Assembly (NCBI GenBank): GCA_964017145.1
Contig: OZ024844.1
Coordinates: forward strand, 2,666,001 to 2,730,000
From: Agrocybe praecox
Lineage: Eukaryota > Basidiomycota > Agaricomycetes > Agaricales > Agrocybaceae
Length of the DNA stretch: 64,000 bases
Direction of reading: 5' to 3'
Shown: in pieces, positions 58,898 to 64,000 of the stretch
Numbering within the stretch: the first letter of the stretch is position 1
How the letters are laid out: every line of letters starts with the position of its first letter
The notes under the pieces: generated by a model
Seen by the model: the letters and a program-made list of their open reading frames with translations, nothing else
What the model was told of the DNA's origin: nothing
Database searches by the model: none
Position numbers and translations under genes: made by a program

Positions 58898-60403
58898 ATG
58901 ACTCTGACGAACGTTCCTTTTACTAACCATGGCCTAAAAGACTCAGAAATAAACTTACTGCGGAAAGGTAAGAGAATTTATTCCTTGATGATTCAATGTT
59001 CTCCTAACGTTTTCAATCTCAAGGCAATTTCCAAACTGTAGCAGACCTCTTGTTGACCTCTACGCAGGACATAGCAAAACGATGCAGGGCATCTCCTATC
59101 GAGATAAAGAGGATCGTGGACATGGTCATTGCTGCAGCTTCCCCTATTCAATTGGAACGTTTGGACAACTTGAGCTCAGATGGCGACGAGAAGTTTTCGA
59201 CAGGTGACGATATCTTGGATAAAGCTCTGGGAGGAGGAATTAGAACTGGCATGATCTGGGAAGTAGTCGGTGAAAGGTATGTCCATTATTTTTGGGTTTT
59301 GTATAATTAGGATGCTTAAGCTTTGTTTTCGTAGTGCAGCCGGTAAAACGCAGCTCGCGCTTCAACTTTCTTTGGCAGTACAAGTTCCACGATCTCTAGG
59401 AGGATTAGGAGGCGGGGCCTGTTATCTTACCACATCCTCGAAGCTCCCGACAGAAAGATTGCTGCAGATTTGTCAGGCTGACGAAATTCTGTCTTCCTTC
59501 TCGAGCATGGAACATGTGCACACAATGCCTGCTCCGACTGTAGCATTCATGCAGAATGTGCTTACAACAACGCTGCCTTCATTTATTCATCACCAGGCTG
59601 AAAAAGAAGACGGAAAACCTATCAAGCTCCTCATTGTCGATGCTCTTGGAGAGCTTTTTCACTCCAGTACCAAAACCACGAACGCGAGTCTATTTCAGAG
59701 GTCGAAGGATATCTCGAGCATCTCTGCTTCTCTTCACGAACTCGCAAGCACTCACCAAATGGCAGTTGTTGTCCTGAACGAGGTCATCGATAGATTTACT
59801 CGTTTCAATCATAACATAGAGGATGACAAGGATATACTTTACGAAAACCAATCACGTTGGTTCAGCACCGCAGAGTTCTTTGGAGACAACAAGAAAGAAG
59901 CTAGCTTAGGCCTTGTCTGGGCAAATCAAATCAACACAAGGATCATGCTTACTCGCACAGGTCGAAGGAAGTACTTCAGTAACCAAGAGTTCCCAAAAAG
60001 ACGTCGCATGAATCCACCAGGAGAGGATGAGAGGGATCCATCCCAGTTGTCGGAGCTCTCCCCTAACACGTCCGAGGAACCTCAAGCTACTTTGATTCGA
60101 CGTCTAACAGTGATTTTCAGTAACGTCTCATCGCCTGTCGCACTGGACTACGTCGTGACGGAGAAAGGTATTATCGCGTTACCAGACGAAATTCTACCCT
60201 CGTCTGGGGACGACGTGCCAATCATAGCACATAGTGCACTAAGCGGAACCGATGGGCGTGCACAAGAAAAACCCGCCCAACCGGAGAGCCCAGCTGGAGT
60301 ACCCGAACAGGACGCAGAAGAGTATCTCTGGTCCCAAGCAGACCCTCTCAGCGACGTTGATTGGGATGCATTTGAACAGAAGCTTAGCCAGCAAGTACCG
60401 TAG
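58898..60403 (+). CDS. RAD51 paralogue, RAD57/XRCC3-like
   Basis: Three exons (58898-58967, 59024-59276, 59335-60403) give 463 residues. An N-terminal helical region (SEINLLRKGNFQTVADLLLT) and RASPIEIKRIVDMV precede the RecA core. Walker A is GESAAGKTQ, formed across the second intron. Walker B is KLLIVDALGELFH. The following HQMAVVVLNEVIDRF and LVWANQINTRIMLTRTG match RAD57/XRCC3 rather than RAD51. The C-terminal 100 residues are acidic with Pro and Ser. The family helps load and stabilise RAD51 filaments during recombinational repair. XRCC3 versus RAD57 cannot be decided by eye. The first intron uses a CAAG acceptor. Confidence 0.85.
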
Positions 60404-60460
60404 TGCAAACACATTAATACGGTATGGATTGCAATATGATTAGCGATTATATACATCATG

Positions 60461-61376
60461 TCATAAAATATGCTGGGTATCACGAAGCTGTAGTAAAGGG
60501 ATTGCTAATGAGTTTGAGTCGACCACCGACCTATCTTCCCTGTAAGCCGAATACTGGTCAGGTTTAGAGGGTTCCATCAACTCCCCTAACCGCCACTGTT
60601 CCTTAACGGTCAAGATGATTACTGTTCCATCCGGCTGGACATAGCAATAAGGGCTCTTCAGGGACACGCCAAAGCCAGCAAAGCCTAGGAGAAAATGCGC
60701 TTTTAGCATTTGTGGCACAGGTTATGTCTTTTGAGTACTGACCAAGGACGACGGATATTTCGGTCATGATTGATGCAATACAACCAGCTGTAAATCCTCC
60801 GCTCACCTTATCATAGTCGTCGAAGAGGTTCTTGCCATTCGATTTTAAAACAGTGCGGAGCACCAACATGATCAGAAGACCTACTGGTCGGAAATGCAGC
60901 ATCAGCATAATGACCAAGGACTCATGATGATTCTTTGAAGCCTTCTCACTGGAAGACAAATCTGAAGTTGTTAATGAGCAAAAATGCAATATCGTTGAGC
61001 AATTTAATGCCATCCCGTTCAACACCGCCGCAACATATTGAAAAGCTAACGAAGGAAAGGGTTGGATGAACGGGTGAGAATATTTAGGAAGAACAACCGG
61101 ACATACTGGTCCCGCTTTTCACCTCAAGTGCAGCGAAGTTCACGAACAGCGAAATGAAATGAAAGGCAAAAATGATGGCTTAATGAGAATCACCGTCAGT
61201 AGCCACTCGCTTGTATGTGGTCAGTAGCAAGGCCTATGCTCACCCAACGCCCCATTTGAAACCGTCTCATACATAGCGAAGTAGGTATTTTTAAACTGAA
61301 AATTACGAAGCGAGAGAGGAAGGCGCCCAGCGCAGTCCAGGTCGCCTATTTGCCAGTAAACAATCAAAAAACCCAT
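60461..61376 (-). CDS. Multi-pass membrane protein of unknown function
   Basis: At least four exons build about 240 residues. It starts MGFLIVYWQIGDLDCAGRLP, with four hydrophobic segments (IIFAFHFISLFVNFAALEV; QYVAAVLNGMALNCSTIL; HESLVIMLMLHFRPVGLLIM; FTAGCIASIMTEISVVLGFA) and a hydrophilic C-terminus (QWRLGELMEPSKPDQYSAYR). It is not assigned to a family. The frame is kept at each junction inspected, but the first exon is tentative. It converges on the RAD57-like gene 57 bp away. Confidence 0.5.
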
Positions 61377-61859
61377 TGTCTCCGTATCATCTTATATAAT
61401 ATATTGTTTTGTTCAGATTGAACAAGAGAGCTTCATTCCGGGGATGCATGGAAACGCAGACCGACATGTAGTCCTGCAGTGAAAGTGACTGTGTCAAAGA
61501 AGTTGATCCTTTAATCAGGTGACCACGTACTCGGTATGATACCTGTTCGCCCCAGTCCCGACGAAATTAGGTCATGACGGAGATTTCAGGGTTCAAACAC
61601 AGTAATATGTGCGCCGTTACTAATGATTGTTACAATTTCATACCATATATTGATTTCAAGACAAATATTATACAAGGAAGAAGTAAAAGGCGGTTGGCGG
61701 AGGGTATGGCGGCGAGCGAAACAAGGGTCCCATGGCAGGACAGAGGTCATTGATATGATATCTACGCACGACTCTCGTGGCTCGAACTTCTTTATCTCTA
61801 ACAGCATGTTGGGTCCGTCGAAGCCGAGAAATCCAGAAGAAGAAAAAAACAGTCCAAGT
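61377..61859. other. Intergenic region, same-strand neighbours
   Basis: 483 bp between the membrane-protein start and the ATG8 stop, both on the minus strand. It is promoter sequence and 3' region without a recognised gene. Confidence 0.4.
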
Positions 61860-62506
61860 TCATGCGTCAAGTGGCAGCTCGATCCAGCCTTCCCGCCCGA
61901 AAGTGTTCTCGCCAGAGTAGCTCACGTATAGGAAGTTATCCTCATCCCTGGATGATAATGACGTCAGACACATCCATCACAATACTAATAAAGGTGTCTG
62001 CGTACTTGTGCTCCTCGTAGATGGCGCTCATGAGTGCTGCTGTTGGTGGGAGGACCTCATCAACGAAGATAAAGATCGCCTTCTCTGGGGCAAGCTTAAT
62101 TCGCTTCCGGATGACATACACAAACTGGCCGACAGTTAGATCCTAAGGATATTCATTCCACGTTAGTCGCTATACAAGGACGGAGCTTTCAAGGATATGA
62201 GACACGGCTTACCGACGGGACAAGGTACTTCTTCTTGTCAATTGTTGGAATATCGGTGCGATCTGCTTTCTCGCAGATAACCTGTCGATTGGGTCCAGCA
62301 GAACAAGTATCAGTCAGCATTGGCGGACTCGATGATAGCGACAATGTAGCTCACAGGGATACGATCCGGGTACTTCTGACGAATTCGCTCCGCCTCTGCC
62401 TTGCGCTTCTCTGTAGGAATGTGTAAGGGGTGAGAGGGGCTTGCATGACGACGGACAAAGGGAAGGACGGACCAAAGGGGTGCTCATCCTTGAATTTCGA
62501 CCTCAT
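61860..62506 (-). CDS. ATG8: Autophagy ubiquitin-like protein ATG8
   Basis: Five exons (62506-62473, 62410-62355, 62281-62213, 62142-62006, 61947-61860) give 127 residues. It begins [20 protein letters not shown]. The core contains [60 protein letters not shown] and [11 protein letters not shown]. The last Gly is at position 116, the residue exposed by ATG4 and joined to phosphatidylethanolamine on autophagic membranes. Eleven further residues ([11 protein letters not shown]) follow before the stop, longer than in the yeast protein (a single residue). They would be removed on processing. Confidence 0.96.
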
Positions 62507-62739
62507 ATTGTTCAGAGAAAAGGGTGATTGTTGTAGGTGAAAGAATCAAGCTGAGCGATATAAGTATAACGGCAAGAGGCAACACAGCAAGACACGCGCA
62601 GTCCTCAAGTGACTCGCAGTGTACTAACAACTATCAACAAACACTGGTATTTCGTGTTTTTGGTAATCTCTCTTCATTTGACTCATTATGATATATTCGG
62701 GGTATATACGGTAACACATAAATAGTAGTATGACACAGT

Positions 62740-64000
62740 TCAGCCTAACAGGTTTGCTCTCGCATCTCGCGCGCCCATTGAGGCTGCCATCCCCATCGCC
62801 ATTGCATTACCCATTTGGGCTCCTGCAGCCTCAGACGGCACAAACACTGCCCTCGAACCAAATGCCCTGACTCTGGAAACCTCAATACGACGAAGTTCCA
62901 TTTCGCGCGCAAACTGGTCGACTACTGCACCGTCAGCTTGGGCCTTGATACGGGTTGCCTGTGCCTCCGCTTCGGCAGCCATACGAGTCGCTTCCGCTTG
63001 CGCCTCTGCTTCAATTCTCAATCTCTGAGCTTGGGCTTTAGCAGCGGCGATGACTCGATAGGCGTCAGCATCTGCCTGCGTGTTCTCCGCTTGTGCCTTG
63101 ATTTTCGCTACCGAAAGGGCACCCTCTTCTTGCTTCACTTTGTTGCTATTTTCTCGGTCGACATTCTGCAAGAACACATTAGCATATCTGATCATTCAGG
63201 ATAGATGAAGTTTCACTTACAGCTGCTTCAACTTGAGCCTGCAAAGCACGAGCTGGATAGAATTGAAAGATTGAGTCAAAATTTGCACTATCAATGAAAT
63301 GAAGGTGGCTGACTTGTAAGTTTATCCATCGTGGCAGCTATCTCTCCCTTGAACTGGCGATCGATAACTGCTAGATCTTTCAGAATGATGCCGTATTCAA
63401 GAGCAGCTTCATGCATGTCATCCATAGCACGAGTTCGAAGAGCATCCAAAAACGCCGAAGATGGGTCAGAACCATCCTCCATGTTATCCGGTCCCAACGA
63501 TCGCTGTTTAACCATGGACGAATAGTCCAAATGGGCGACGATCTGCGTCAGAATTGATTGCGTCTTGTCACGCAAGGCGTCGTAGGGTGTGTTGTAACCA
63601 TGCGTAGTCAGTTTGAGTGGCTCAGTTAACTGCCACTTTAGATAGATAGTCAAGCTAACGGGTACTTGATCCCGGGTAAAGCTGAAATACGGTGTCATTC
63701 TTGTCAGCGCCGTGCAAGGCATCATAAAACGATTAAAGCTTACATATCCTTGGTCGGCATCTCCAATTGGTTCTCTCCCAACGTGTATAAACCACGAAGG
63801 GTGACACTCGGGTTGGTAATGACTGACTGACCAGCCCCGAGCAGTTCTAGGTCATCTCCGCGCTGTAGGATAGCACAGTTACTAGCTGGGATGTTCAAGC
63901 TGTTACCAGTAAAAAGAGTTACATCTATCGGTCATTCAGAGGACATTTTTGCTTACAAGGTGGCCACAACATATTCCTTCTCTTTACCATGGCCAACTTT
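62740..64000 (-). CDS. Band-7/SPFH-domain protein (5' end outside window)
   Basis: Five or more exons are seen and the upstream end is cut by the window edge. The SPFH part includes SVTLRGLYTLGENQLEMPTK, FTRDQVPVSLTIYLKWQL, LTQIVAHLDYSSMVKQRS and IDRQFKGEIAATMDKL. The C-terminal part is Ala/Glu/Gln-rich coiled coil (KAQAENTQADADAYRVIAAA; EAQAEATRMAAEAEAQATRI), typical of stomatin/prohibitin-like membrane scaffolds. It ends RDARANLLG. The subfamily cannot be fixed without the N-terminal membrane segment. Confidence 0.85.

Noticed and set aside
1..64000. Transposons, CRISPR arrays, biosynthetic cluster or toxin system
   Set aside because: No terminal repeats, transposase, arrays or clustered secondary-metabolism core enzymes were seen. 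The window reads as ordinary fungal housekeeping genes.

Overview
The window is nuclear DNA from a filamentous fungus, most likely an Agaricomycete-type basidiomycete. The genes are dense and lie on both strands. Nearly every one is split by many introns of about 45-65 bp with GT...AG ends, and the proteins read as fungal orthologues (PET100, CMC2, MRPL31, UBC6, CMS1, Pol delta subunit 2, SMG6, HID1, transketolase). I found no rRNA, convincing tRNA, transposon, CRISPR array or prokaryotic feature. Exon structures were built by hand from reading frame, splice signals and remembered family conservation. Individual splice sites may be off by a base or by an alternative site, and no transcript evidence was available.

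Layout. 1-10 kb: 3' end of kinetochore NDC80 (+), a TmpA-like membrane protein (+), an ERI1-type 3'-5' exonuclease with an N-terminal membrane segment (-), CMS1 (+), mitochondrial ribosomal protein MRPL31 (-), and splicing factor SF3A1/PRP21 (+). 11-22 kb: a NYN-domain RNase-like protein (-), tail-anchored E2 UBC6 (+), a poorly resolved Ser/Pro-rich gene (+), a TACO1/YebC-family mitochondrial translation factor (-), and a SulP sulfate permease (-). 22-34 kb: WD40 protein STRAP (+), an NTF2-like orphan (+), an SDR (+), CMC2 (-), transketolase (+), QCR7 (-), NDK1 (+), and a DOMON/cytochrome b561 protein (+). 34-46 kb: SMG6/EST1-like endonuclease (-), a GH31 alpha-xylosidase (-), a TPR protein (-), and an L-serine/threonine dehydratase (+). 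46-64 kb: PET100 (-), glutamate decarboxylase (+), POL31 (+), SNF8/VPS22 (-), a secreted cupredoxin (+), HID1 (+), a RAD57/XRCC3-like RecA paralogue (+), an unknown multi-pass membrane protein (-), ATG8 (-), and a Band-7/SPFH protein cut by the right edge (-).

How the genes relate. This is housekeeping sequence rather than a pathway cluster. The clearest organisational pattern is five head-to-head gene pairs separated by only 136-222 bp. Four of them place a nuclear-encoded mitochondrial gene (MRPL31, CMC2, QCR7, PET100) opposite another housekeeping or metabolic gene (SF3A1, transketolase, NDK1, glutamate decarboxylase).

I did not find a convincing undescribed multi-gene system. The best leads are two 6-nt microexons, a membrane-anchored ERI1-like nuclease, an ATG8 with an 11-residue tail beyond the processing glycine, and several conserved-looking proteins of unknown function.
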